Below, piece by piece: positions 53,946 through 64,000 of a DNA stretch of 64,000 bases. Within the stretch, counting starts at the first letter, position 1, and each line of letters begins with the position of its first letter. Location: assembly GCA_033725935.1 (NCBI GenBank), contig MU867108.1, positions 186,001 to 250,000 of the forward strand, written 5' to 3'. The notes below the pieces were generated by a model. That model ran no database searches. It was not told where the DNA came from and was given only the letters and a program-made list of their open reading frames with translations. The stretch is from Cladorrhinum sp. PSN259. Its lineage: Eukaryota; Ascomycota; Sordariomycetes; Sordariales; Podosporaceae. Both the position numbers and the translations under genes were made by a program.

Positions 53946-56206
53946 ATGTCCAAGCACGCTGATCTCCCCCGGGGGAGCCATGGGAGCCATGAGAGCCATG
54001 ATCGAGATGCACGCCAGCAGAAAGGAGGGCCAAGACGACGTCTCTTGTTTTTGACCTTGATCGCCATCTCAACAATCACGTGGAAATATCATCATCATCT
54101 CTACGCCGACCCAACAATACCCCTCAAAAGCTCAGATTGCGGCAAGTTCCCGCTTTCAACCTTGGAGTCCCTCCTGCTCTCCGAGCCCGATGGATCTCAC
54201 GCGGCCGAATGGAGTCGCTACTACACCTCGCAGAGCCATTTCCCAGGCGAGGGCAAAGAACAAGGCCTCTGGACCAAGAAGAAATGGGAAGGTTTCGGCA
54301 TACCAGAGACTGAAATAATCAAATACAATGCAACCATCAGCCAGCCGCTCCTTCAGCGGCTGGCCCTGATAAACGCCTCGGACGCGTCCGTCATCTACGA
54401 GGCCAAGCTGATGGAAGAGCTGCCGGACGACGACCCGTCCGAGATCAAAACTCCGGCCTTCCACGGCGGATCCGCCAGCGGCAACGTGACGGCCCAGTTC
54501 GTGTACGCCAACTTTGGCCGGCCGCAGGACTACGACGACCTGGAGCGGAACCACGTCGACGTCAAGGGCAAGATCGCCATTGTCAAGTACGGCATGGTCT
54601 GGCGCGGAGACAAGATGCGCGCCGCGGCCGAGAGGGGGCTCGTCGGCATCCTGACGTACACGGACCCGCAGCAGGACGGCGACGTCACCGAGGGCAACGG
54701 GTACAAGCCGTACCCCGACGGACCGGCCCGCCCGGACACCTGCATCGAGAGGGGCGCGATAGGTGCGATCCGCAACGCCAGCGCCGGCAATCCTGCCGTG
54801 CCGGGCTTGTCCATTCCCTCGATTCCCGTCTCGTACGGCGACATAGTCCCCATCCTCAAGGTGCTCCACGGCCGCGGGCCAAAAGCGGCCGACCTGGGCA
54901 GCGACTGGCACCGAGGCGGCCTCTACTACAAGGGAGTTGAGTACCACGTCGGTCCTTCTCCGCCCAACATGGTCCTGAACCTCAACAACCAGATGGCGTT
55001 CCCCAACAAGAACGTGTACCAGACCTTTGGCACCATCCCGGGCGCCATCGACGACGAGGTCATCATCCTGGGGAACCACCGCGATTCGTGGGGACCCGGG
55101 GCCGGCGACTCCGTCAGCGGCGCCGCGGCCTTGATGGAAGTCGTCCGAAGCTTCGCGGCCGCCTACAAGAAGGGCTGGCGGCCCCGGCGGACGCTCATCT
55201 TCGTCAGCTGGGACGGCGCCGAAACGGGAACCGTCGGATCCGAGCCTTGGATCCGCCAACATCTCCCCTGGCTCAAGAAAACAACCGTGGCGTACCTCAA
55301 CGTCGTCGTCGCCGCCGGGGGCCCCCAGTTCCAGGTCAAGGCCACCCCTCTCCTCCGGCGGGTCATCCACAGGGCCACCAAAAAGGTCGCCTCTCCCGAG
55401 GGCGGAACCGTCTTTGATCGCTGGGGCGGCGACATCATCGCCGCCGGAGGGGGCGACGCTATCCCCTTCCTCGCGACGGCGTGCGTCTCGACCACCGACC
55501 TCAGCTTCGGCGCCCTCTACTGGCCCTACCACTCAAACTTTGACACGTTCGCCTGGATGAACACCACCGGTGACCCCGGATGGAAGTACCACGTCGCCAC
55601 GACGAGGATCTGGTCCCTCATGGCCGCGTACCTGTCCGAGATCCCAGTCTTGCAGTTCAGGGCGGCCGACTACGCCGTCGCGATGCGCAAGTACGTCCAG
55701 AGGCTCAGAGAATCCATCCCAGACTCGGTAAAGCATTTCGACCTGGGACCCCTCGAGGACGCCATTGCAGAGTTCGAAAAGGCGAGCGAGCGATTCGATG
55801 CTTACGCGTCCTCCATACTCAAGCCGCCGGCACCCGCCGAGACTGAGAGCGAGACTACCCAGACCCAGACCGAGACACAGAGGACCACCACGACTGCCGC
55901 GGCCGGGGGGTCACCTACGATCCGGCAGGTGAATCAAAAATACATACAACTTGAACGCCAGTTCTGCCACAACGGCGCCCATCTAATCTACGAATTTTCC
56001 GCCTTTTACACGGACCCGCCAGAGTTCCCTCATCTCTACCGGAGCCTCGCGTCTGGAGACCTGGAAGAAGCTCGAGTAAGTTACAACTTTTGTCCAATCC
56101 AATCCCGTCTTCTCAGTCATCAACGCTGACTGACCAAATGTTGCAGAAGTGGATGGAACTCATCCAGTCCAGGATCAGAGATGCCGCTGAGCTAGTCAAG
56201 TTGTGA
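53946..56206 (+). CDS. PSMA/Tre-like M28 family protein, probably not a peptidase
   Basis: Two exons, 53946..56075 and 56147..56206; 729 residues. ATG 53946 gives a type II membrane protein: a polar basic head, a TM (LLFLTLIAISTITW), then a lumenal body. A PA domain (VDVKGKIAIVKYGMVWRGDK, AAERGLVGILTYTDP) is followed by the M28 core. Compared with the active family pattern, the first ligands remain (GNHRDSWGPGAGD) and a late ligand His remains (YWPYHSNFDTF). The WDAEEFG-type motif is WDGAETG, so the catalytic Glu is Ala, and the Asp in YLNVDVA is Val (YLNVVVAAGG). A C-terminal dimerisation region follows, with a Thr/Glu-rich linker. Yeast Tre1/Tre2 and transferrin receptor are known inactive relatives. 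Cluster membership is uncertain. Confidence 0.85.
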
Positions 56207-56506
56207 AACATATGGTTGAACCGTGACACCGTTTATCATCACATATTCAAAAGGTTATCAAAATCCAAATATCTTATCCAATAGATAATAACACCAAGTC
56301 ATGTCCTCATGCCCCCTCATGCCCTCATAAATTACCACCGACGAAACCCTTGCCAGCCAGCCAGCCATCTACCACCATATCCATCACCTTGCCTGCGTGC
56401 CTTTCTGCCGTGCGTGTGGCCGTATGAGTGGCCGTGGATCGGTTGGCTGGAGATTCCCTGGGATGAGAGATGTGGTCAGTCTCCGGCACGGCTGTAAGCT
56501 AGGAAG

Positions 56507-56568
<62 letters not shown>

Positions 56569-57168
56569 TGTGTGTGTATGTGTGTGTGTGGGCGTGGGTG
56601 TCACGGTGTATGTGTGGGTGTGGGTGTGGGTGTGAGTGTGGGTGTGGGTGTGAGTGTGGGTGTGGGTGTGAGTGTGGGTGTGGCCGGGCAGCTCCTGCCC
56701 TCTGGGAATGCCCTCATCTACTTGCACCCTGGCCTGGCCCACCCTGAACCTTGGTTTAGCCCGCAGATCCAAGGCTAATAAACCTTACTTTGTTTACTTG
56801 CTTTATTTACTTTCAGTAACGGTTATCTCAAAAATAACGGTTAACTTTGTGTTTACTGTCAAGTAAACAAAAACAATTAACGCAAACAAAACAGTTAATG
56901 GCCTTTTAAAACAGCTGCAAATATATAACAGTTAATCTGATCCTTAGATTCCCGTTAATGGAAGCTGCGCAATAGGGACTGGACATGCAGCGAGAGAGAA
57001 TAAAAGCATTGCCATTTCTCAGCGTGTATTTGAAATTTTTTCATGTTTAATTTAATTTACTTCTTGTGGGTTCCGAACCCTTATTATCTATGTCTACAAT
57101 GTACAGTACCGGTGTATATTTACAATTTCCTTCTCTAGCCAGAGTGACCGATGTATAGTCTATTCAGA
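56207..57168. other. Intergenic with (GT)n and an inverted repeat
   Basis: Convergent 3' ends of the M28 and ABC genes. Apart from the (GT)n tract, TTTGTTTACTTG near 56790 is the reverse complement of CAAGTAAACAAA near 56862, with about 60 bp between. No gene was seen. Confidence 0.55.
56511..56685. repeat. (GT)n / GTGGGTGT microsatellite
   Basis: About 27 GT units, then a degenerate GTGGGTGTGAGT block repeated several times. Confidence 0.95.
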
Positions 57169-60100
57169 TCACCGCCCGAATACGATCGACTCCAGCTTTT
57201 CCTTCTCCCCGCTCTCCTCGCACATGGCCCTGAAAAGGCCCTTGTCCTTCTCCCACAACTCCCTAGGGGAGCCGAACTCGGCAATCTTGCCGTCGCTCAG
57301 CACCATGATGCGGTCAAAGTCAGCGATCGTGCTTAGTCGGTGAGCAATGACCATGAGGGTCGAGCTGGCAAACTCCTCCCGGATGCTGCGTTGGATAAGG
57401 CGGTCCGTTTGCATATCAACCGCCGAGGTTGCTTCGTCGAGAATCATCACCCGAGGTCGGTTAACCATGGCGCGGGCAAGACAGAGCAGCTGTCGCTGGC
57501 CCTGTGACAGGTTGAGTCCTCCCTCCGAGACGGGGGAGCTAAGACTGTCGAATATATTGGTGTTTTGGGGGTTGGAGGCTGTTGAGGTTGTAGTGCCCGA
57601 TGTTTCGGGCGAGCCGGTGAGAAGGTGCACCCGATCCAGGCAGTCGAGGAGCGCTGCATCAGTGTGTTGGCCGAACGGATCGAGATTGCTCCGGATGGTG
57701 CCGGAGAAGAGTGTAGGATCTTGAGGAATGATGGCGAGGCGAGATCGAAGGTCGCATAGTTTAAGCTTGGAGATGTCCAATCCGTCAATGTGAATGGTGC
57801 CCGACCTGGCCTCCAGGAACCGGAACAATGCGAGTGTAAGCGATGATTTTCCGGCACCCGTGCGGCCGATAACTCCCACTCTTTCGTTGCGGCCAATGCT
57901 GAAGCTAATGCCTTTCAAGATGGGAGGGAGATCGGGTGCATATCCGACCTCAAGATTCTCCACTTCGATACAGCCCTGGGTAGGCCAGGAGGCTGGAGGA
58001 CTTTTGCCGTCAAGCGACTCGGTGGGGACCTCGGTGTACTAATATTTATCAAGTCAGCCTCAGCAACAAGAAGAAGAAAAAAAGCCAGATAAAGATATCG
58101 GAATACATACCTCAATGATGCGCTCCACGGCATTCATGTTAAGCTCGACGTTAAGATAGTACTTAATAGTCCAGATAACCGAGTTGGAGAACTGGATAGC
58201 AAAGGCGAGCGCAAATCCAGCCAGCGCAGCATCAATACCAGGGGTAACCAAAATGAGAATCGAGACGAATGTGGCGAAAAATGATCCGACAAGTGCCATT
58301 CTCCACGCCATCCAGCGGTTAAGAAGCAACAAAGTCCAGGTCGCAGAGGAATAATCGTCAATCTTCCGATGCATCTTCTCGACATAGACATGTGTCTTGG
58401 CGAACCCGCGGATGGTGGCTATACCAGTCAAGGCAGAGCCAAACTGCTCAAAGAGAGGAGACTTGGTTGTGCTCTCCAACCTCTTTACAGGTCGAGCTGC
58501 GTCCATATAATACCTGGTATAGTAGATGCAGACGAGCAAGAGGAGAGCGGCGAATGCAAGGACGTAGTGAGAGATGAACAGGCCAGCAACAATAATGTTG
58601 AACAGGCCAAGGAAGCTGTCTACACCAAAGCTTAGCGAGTTCGCTAGTTGGGAGTCAATAACGTTGAAGTCAGCCGTGAACCGATTCAGAATACGACCGA
58701 CGGGCACCGTATCGAGCCATCGAATGGGCGTCCGCAGAACCACAAAGCTCAACTTGGCAAAGAGATTACGGCTTGCACGGATTGACCCACAATAGACGAA
58801 CAGGTATCTCAGCGTGCCCATGATAGACGACATGATAGCCAAGGCGACGTAGACCCAAAGGTAGAACTCGAGACTCCTATGGGTCGTCCGAATGGGTGGG
58901 TCTGACATTGTGTGAATCGAGGTGTGTTGAAGCGCCACGGCGTATGAAGAGCCGTATTCTCTGGATGAACGCAGAGTTTGACTCGAATCGAAGCCCTCCT
59001 CCTTGCGATCGCCGGCCCAGAGCTTGACCCACAAGGATCGTCCCTGAAAGATGCCCTGCACGATGATGAAGAGCAAAAGGGCGGATGTCCAATAAATCCA
59101 TCCACCACTATTCCGTAAGTAAGTGAGGTAGACGTGGCTTTGAACCGCTCCCTGCTTGCGAGATTCTTCCTGGACAAATTTCCGGGTGGATTTGCGAGTG
59201 GTCTTCTTCAAACTGTCGTCCTGTTCGTCCTCGTCAGAGGCCGAGTTACTTGAATTGACCGCCGTAAGCGGATCGCCCATGCCAACCTCGTCGTCAGAGG
59301 CACACGAATTCACGGCTGTGAGCAGCTCGCCGATCTCGTTCGACTCCTCCATCTCATCCGAGGAGTCATCGTCACTTAGGTCGATCTGCACGGTGGGAAT
59401 GGTGAATGTGGGCACTTCTTCCGAGTCTGGAGGAACACCGGCGTACAGAACAGATCCTTCACCCAACTCGACGAGATAACTGGTCTGCTTCTTGCAGAGG
59501 GAGGCATGATGTGTAACCAGGATTCTCGTCCGTCCAGCTGCCAACTCGCCCGTCAAGCATCGGTCGAATATTTGACGTCCCACATGTGTATCCACAGCGC
59601 TGAAGATGTCGTCCAGCACGAGGATCCCGGCGCGAGAGTAGATGGCGCGAGCAAGCATCACTCTCCATTTTTGTCCGCCACTCATATTAACACCATTTGC
59701 TCCAATTTCCGTGTTTTCGCCATCGGTAAGCAGAGCCAGGTCCTGTGTTAGGGCACAGACGTCAATGGTCTTCTTGTACCGTTGATGGTCGTACGGGAGC
59801 CCAAAAAGAATGTTTTCCTTGATAGTACCGTTCTCCATCCAAGGAATCTGGGCCACGTAAGCGATTTCGTTCGGAATGATCCAGTTAGCCTTGGTTGCCC
59901 TATCGTCATAACGCTCGGACGGAGCCTTGGGCACGAAGATGCCGCCTCCAAGTACATCCGCTTCGCCAAGGATCGCAGCCAACATCAAGCTTTTGCCTGC
60001 TCCAGATTTTCCAGTAATCACTGACAGCTGAGCCTGAGGGAAGGACAGATTAAGATTGCGGAGAACGAATCCGTCCGTATCGTCAACCTTGGTACTATCG

Positions 60101-62009
60101 TCGGACGGCCATGCAACAGAGGCATTGTCGAAGATGACCTTGTTATAACCCTTCAAAACAGGCACAACTTCTGGCAGGTTGAGATAATCTTCGATTCGTC
60201 GAACAGAAACCCAGGCGTCCAAAAACTGTGTAGTAAGCTCGGGGATAACCGAAAGGGTAGTTTCGAGACCCTTGAAGACGCCGAGGCTGACAAAAGTCGC
60301 CGAAGGGGTGAGCGACCCATTTAATACCGCGTACACAGCTAAAGAGATCGCAGATAGTAGTATTGGGCTTGTAATCCAACAGGCCAGCAGGGCTGCGTTG
60401 CCCATAAACACATCCCAGATAGCACCGAGTTCTCGATGTCGCACGTCCAAGATCTTCTTCTCCCACGAAGCTTCCATGGCTGAAAACTTGATCTGTCGCA
60501 TTCCTTGAACGGCTTCTGTAACAGTGCCCAATTTCTCATCTCTTAGTTTCATAAGACGACCCTGTGCTGCGGCATACTTCTTGGAAGCGTAGAGATTGAG
60601 AGGCGTAATGGCCAACATGGCAGAGCAGCCGGCTAGCAGAGGTTTCCAACCAAGGAGATGGATCAGGAAGGTTGACGAGATGATAAGTCTCAGAAGGCTT
60701 CCAGGGAATATGTTTTGGTAGCGGCAAAACTCGGGCACCCGCTGCCCATCCACACCAATCAAATTAACGGTGCTTTGTTTGCTGCGGTTTTGCTCTTCGG
60801 CATCATCTTCTTTGGCTCCAGTTTCTGACTCATCGGCGCTCTTGTTCTTTGACCTCACGGCACTCTTGACGTCCTTCCGACGCATAGACTTCTCAAAGAT
60901 GAGAGAAGCTAGCTGAGCTCGGATTGGAACGGCAAGCTCAGCCGCTGAGACCCAGAGGAGGTATTCCTCAATCCATGCATCAGCGGCGATAACTACCCCA
61001 AGCCATACAACCCAGATCCAGACGCTAAAACCGAAGGGACTGCTGCCGGTGGGGTGGTCCTCCAGAATTTTCAAGAGCTGCAAAATGACCCATTGTGGTG
61101 CGAAGTTGAGCAGGGATGCGCAAACCGTCAAAACCCACTGCAATGCAAAAGACTTTTTGTGGACGACAAGTATAGACAACCAAAGGGGCCGTTGGTTACT
61201 GTAGCTCTTCTTCCAGTCAGCCGTTGCCGTAGATGATCGAACGAGATGGCCGGGCCGTGGCAGGTCCACCAAGTCCAGCGTCTTCTTCTTCTTGGCCAGG
61301 GAAAGCAGGCCGGCAGGCCAACTGAAATTGAAGCGACTGAAAGCCGATACGGTATACATGCGGTCCACCAGCTCTCCACCATGGAACACATCCGGCCGTC
61401 TGGTGAGGGTCAAGCTGCCAAAGGCAAGAAGAATGGAAAAGGCGAGCTCAAGCATCCAAAATGAGAACAAGGCGGCATGATCAGAGAGGAGATGATCGGC
61501 AATCCCGGCCAGCTGAGCGAGGAGAAGACCAGCCAGAAGCCCAGATGAGAGAAATGAATACATGCCGAGACGGTAGGCTTGTATTGAGTTTCTGCATGCA
61601 GAAATCGATACAGCCTGGAGGAGCAATGCATGCTGTATCACGTCGTTAGCCTAGTGCACAAAACCCAAGAGGGATAACCAAGCTGCCTGCGACTTACCCA
61701 TGCCCCTACTATCAATGGTAGGTTCTCAGAAGCTACTCTTGGCGTTTGCCACGAAAGGAGAGTAAGGATGATGGAAAGAATGAGGCCAGTCACTGCCAAG
61801 AAAAGAATAACGGTTTTTGACCTCGTGGTCGAGAATTTCATGGTCGACTCGGGTGTAGCCTTGCCATCGGCATCTTGGTAGGAGTTGTCGCTCTTTCGGT
61901 CTCGTTTTTTGAGCCGTGTAACAAGGGCGGACACAGCGGGAGCCGAGCAGAGGCCAATGATGGCAACGCCGGCTCCTAATTCTGGTGATACAAAGCCATG
62001 ACGACCCAT
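57169..62009 (-). CDS. ABCC-type (MRP/Ycf1-like) full ABC transporter
   Basis: Three exons, 62009..61698, 61632..58111 and 58038..57169; 1567 residues, all joins in frame. Order: TMD0-like N terminus, TMD1, NBD1, an acidic Ser-rich linker, TMD2, NBD2. NBD1: Walker A GKSGAGKS, signature NMSGGQKWR, Walker B GILVLDDIFSAVD, switch VTHH. The linker holds two near-repeats (LLTAVNSCASDDE and PLTAVNSSNSASDE). NBD2: Walker A GRTGAGKSS, Q-loop IIPQDPTLFSGTIRSNLDPF, signature NLSQGQRQLLCLARAM, Walker B VMILDEATSAVD, switch AHRLSTI. NBD1 has Asp after Walker B instead of Glu, as usual in the ABCC family. Such pumps export glutathione conjugates and drugs at the vacuole or plasma membrane; the substrate is unknown. 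It is divergent from the tRNA synthetase gene. Confidence 0.95.
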
Positions 62010-63379
62010 TGTGTTGTCTGTGGCGTGAAAGTCGGTCTTGGGAAAAACAGAAAGGGAAAATGAAGTGAAAAAACCACTCGAACGTACTTGATATTAAAGT
62101 AGAGGTCTCATGGTGGTGGCGTGGCCCGGGTCTCCCCGTGGGGGTTGGAATGATACGCTCTAGGCACAGTCTATTTTGATATGGTCTAACAACCGCCTCA
62201 CTGTTGGACATGCAACGGGCAAGGTGAAATCTCATAAGCGACGGCAAAGCAAAAAAAGGAAGCGGCGCCGTGTCATCCAAAGAGAGCAGGGAATACGGTG
62301 ACATTGGTATCGAATCCTTGGCGCATTTACCCCGGACTAAGCAAAGAAGGTTACCTTAGACCTAGCACTGCAGGAATAGTAACGTGCACCGCCCTTCGCT
62401 TGCTCCCGGGAAAGGGGGGCGGCAGAGCGTGGCGTCTGTGGCACAGGCGGCAGACGAAACAATCTTGGTGGAGTTTTTGAACCGATTTAATTCCGTGTAC
62501 CGGTATTGACCGTAGCCTCATCGCTCTCTCCGCCGCCGTCAGTATTCGATTTCCAGATGCAGCGATATTAATCGATGCAGCCCCTGGGTTCCCAAACAAG
62601 TAACGCTTGTATAAAATGCCTGGCTAGTCGCAACTCCAAATCTGCTTCCAGGTCCCCGACATTGCTCGTGCACTTTGTGCTGCACCAATTCACAATCGCT
62701 TGCCTTCGCCGTCGTCCGTGGAGGACGGGATCTGGATCCCCTCATAAAAAACGGATGAAATAGATGAGCTGAAATCCCGGAGTGCCGAATCCAGTACCCA
62801 ATTGCTGTCTGAAAATGGATCCTTCAAAGGAATGCACGATAAAAGAACTGTCTCGAAACTCCCACAAGATAATGCAAATGGGCAAAGTATTGTCCGTGAA
62901 AAACCTTTCCGGGTTGTTGATTTGAGACAACTGGTGCTATAATTAATTATGTGCCCGTGCCCAAAATCCCAAAGTGTCCGGGTTGGATGAGTAAGCAGAA
63001 GCTGAATGCCAGTTTCAACTTTCTTGAGAATTTGGTGGGTGGGGCAGACTGTTCAAGTGCGGGGGGTTGGCTGCGGGGTAGTTTCAACTTCCAAAGCAAA
63101 GCTCTGTGGTTGCAAGGCGGGGTCCAACCGCCGTAAAGTGGTCCCTGCTGTGCCGGCTTTTTTGATGTTCACGCACCTGTCCTGAGTCACAGCGAGCCAC
63201 GAGTCACAGCTTGCTTTTCATGGAAAAAACAAGCAATCTCAATTGCTTCAATTAGAGACAGCAAACCCTTCGTGTCATTTCCCCACCACCGATCGCCCAC
63301 AACGTTGTCTCGACCGTTTTACCGCACGCTCCTCGTGCGCCCGTCGCCGATCATCCGAGGATTCTCTACAACATTCGCA
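62010..63379. other. Bidirectional promoter region, no gene
   Basis: Between the divergent ABC and valyl-tRNA synthetase genes. A short upstream ORF (MEKTSNLNCFN, ATG 63220) precedes the synthetase in another frame. No RNA gene was recognised. Confidence 0.5.
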
Positions 63380-64000
63380 ATGGCTACCAAGAGTGCAGGA
63401 GGAAACCCGGGTAAGACCATTCACAATGGCTTGGAGTCGAGCAACATCTTAGCTGACATACACCTCTTCCTTACTCAGTCGCGGCTACCGACAACTCGCA
63501 ACAGGATGGCGCATCCTCCGCCCAGCCGGCCCCGGCCAAGGTGAAGACTGAGAAGGAACTTGAGAAGGAGCGCAAGAAGGCGGAAAAGCTGGCCAAGCTC
63601 GAGAAAAAGAATGCCGCCCTGGCTGAGGCGGCTGCCATGAATGTGAACAAGGCCAAGGGAGAGAAGAAGCCCAAGGAGAAAAAAGCCGAGGCCGAGGTTC
63701 TGCCTCCCTTCGTCGAGGACACCCCGCCTGGAGAGAAAAAGCGGCTCAAGCCCTTTGACGACCCTTATTATTCTTCTTACCACCCCCTTGCCGTCGAGTC
63801 GGCATGGTACTCGTGGTGGGAGAAGGAGGGATTCTTCCAACCGCAATTCACACCAGAAGGCGAGGTCAAGCCCGAGGGCAAGTTCGTCATCGTTGTGCCT
63901 CCTCCAAACGTCACGGGAGTCCTGCAGTAAGCACTCATGCTCGTGCCTCCAAAACCTCGGCAGACTACTGACATTGAGCAGCATGGGTCACTCCTTGGGC
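63380..64000 (+). CDS. VAS1: Valyl-tRNA synthetase, 5' part (continues off window)
   Basis: Exons 63380..63410, 63479..63926 and 63982 onward. The first AUG opens MATKSAGGNP-V-AATDNSQQ, then a Lys/Glu/Ala-rich extension (KELEKERKKAEKLAKLEKKN) typical of eukaryotic ValRS, then PFDDPYYSSYHPLAVESAWY, GKFVIVVPPPNVTGVL-H and the HIGH motif as HMGHSLG across the intron. It charges tRNA-Val in the cytosol. Upstream of the AUG the same frame is open back past 63272 and encodes SRPFYRTLLVRPSPIIRGFS then TTFA, a classic basic, acid-free mitochondrial presequence with no AUG. In yeast one VAS1 gene makes both forms from two AUGs; here the mitochondrial form probably starts at a near-cognate codon (GTG 63272, or ACG/TTG near 63302). 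Confidence 0.93.

Noticed and set aside
54156..55532. 458-codon open frame antisense to the M28-family gene
   Set aside because: High-GC shadow frame; composition is Gly/Asp/Arg-biased, no domain, and the sense strand has a clear M28 protein.

Overview
The window reads as nuclear DNA of a filamentous ascomycete (Pezizomycotina). Genes are split by short introns with GT..AG ends and CTNAC-type branch points. There are HET-domain, ankyrin/CorA-like, BTB and Hce2 proteins, a decayed Ty1/copia retrotransposon, many homopolymer and microsatellite tracts, and one 10-N assembly gap at 34228-34237. Genus cannot be told from the sequence alone. All functions below are read from motifs; no database search was possible.

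Layout. 1-12.6 kb is a self-recognition-like accessory block on the minus strand: a HET-domain protein running off the left edge, two tandem ankyrin-plus-CorA-like membrane proteins (2268-5981 and 6936-10717) that share exon structure including a 15-nt microexon, and a BTB-domain protein. 13.3-24 kb is accessory DNA rich in broken genes. It holds an unrecognised multi-exon relic and five minus-strand members of a small protein family I cannot name (core motif QC-x-W ... DP-x3-DGTY-x3-DR). Only one of the five is clearly intact. An ascomycete multi-pass membrane protein interrupted by one in-frame TGA sits among them.

25.6-32.3 kb carries secreted and membrane proteins: a DUF8021-like protein, an eqolisin-fold (peptidase G1) protein that seems to lack its catalytic residues, an isoprenylcysteine methyltransferase-like enzyme, and a double-Hce2 protein. 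33-41 kb is gene-poor: the assembly gap, a derived P-loop protein, a NYN-domain protein with an internal stop, and the copia remnant.

41.3-53.5 kb looks like a specialised biosynthetic cluster: DHA2-type MFS transporter, UDP-HexNAc 6-dehydrogenase-type enzyme, Gfo/Idh/MocA oxidoreductase, family-2 glycosyltransferase, second MFS transporter and a TauD-type dioxygenase. Together these suggest oxidation of a nucleotide sugar to a uronic acid, a further redox step, sugar transfer, hydroxylation and export. A PSMA-like M28 protein with substituted active-site residues and an ABCC full transporter lie just to the right and may or may not belong. The window ends in the 5' part of the valyl-tRNA synthetase gene, a housekeeping anchor whose mitochondrial form seems to need non-AUG initiation.

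Several disruptions (Trp TGG or Gln CAG to TAG, probable Arg CGA to TGA) are of the C:G to T:A type expected from repeat-induced point mutation (RIP), though single cases cannot prove it.
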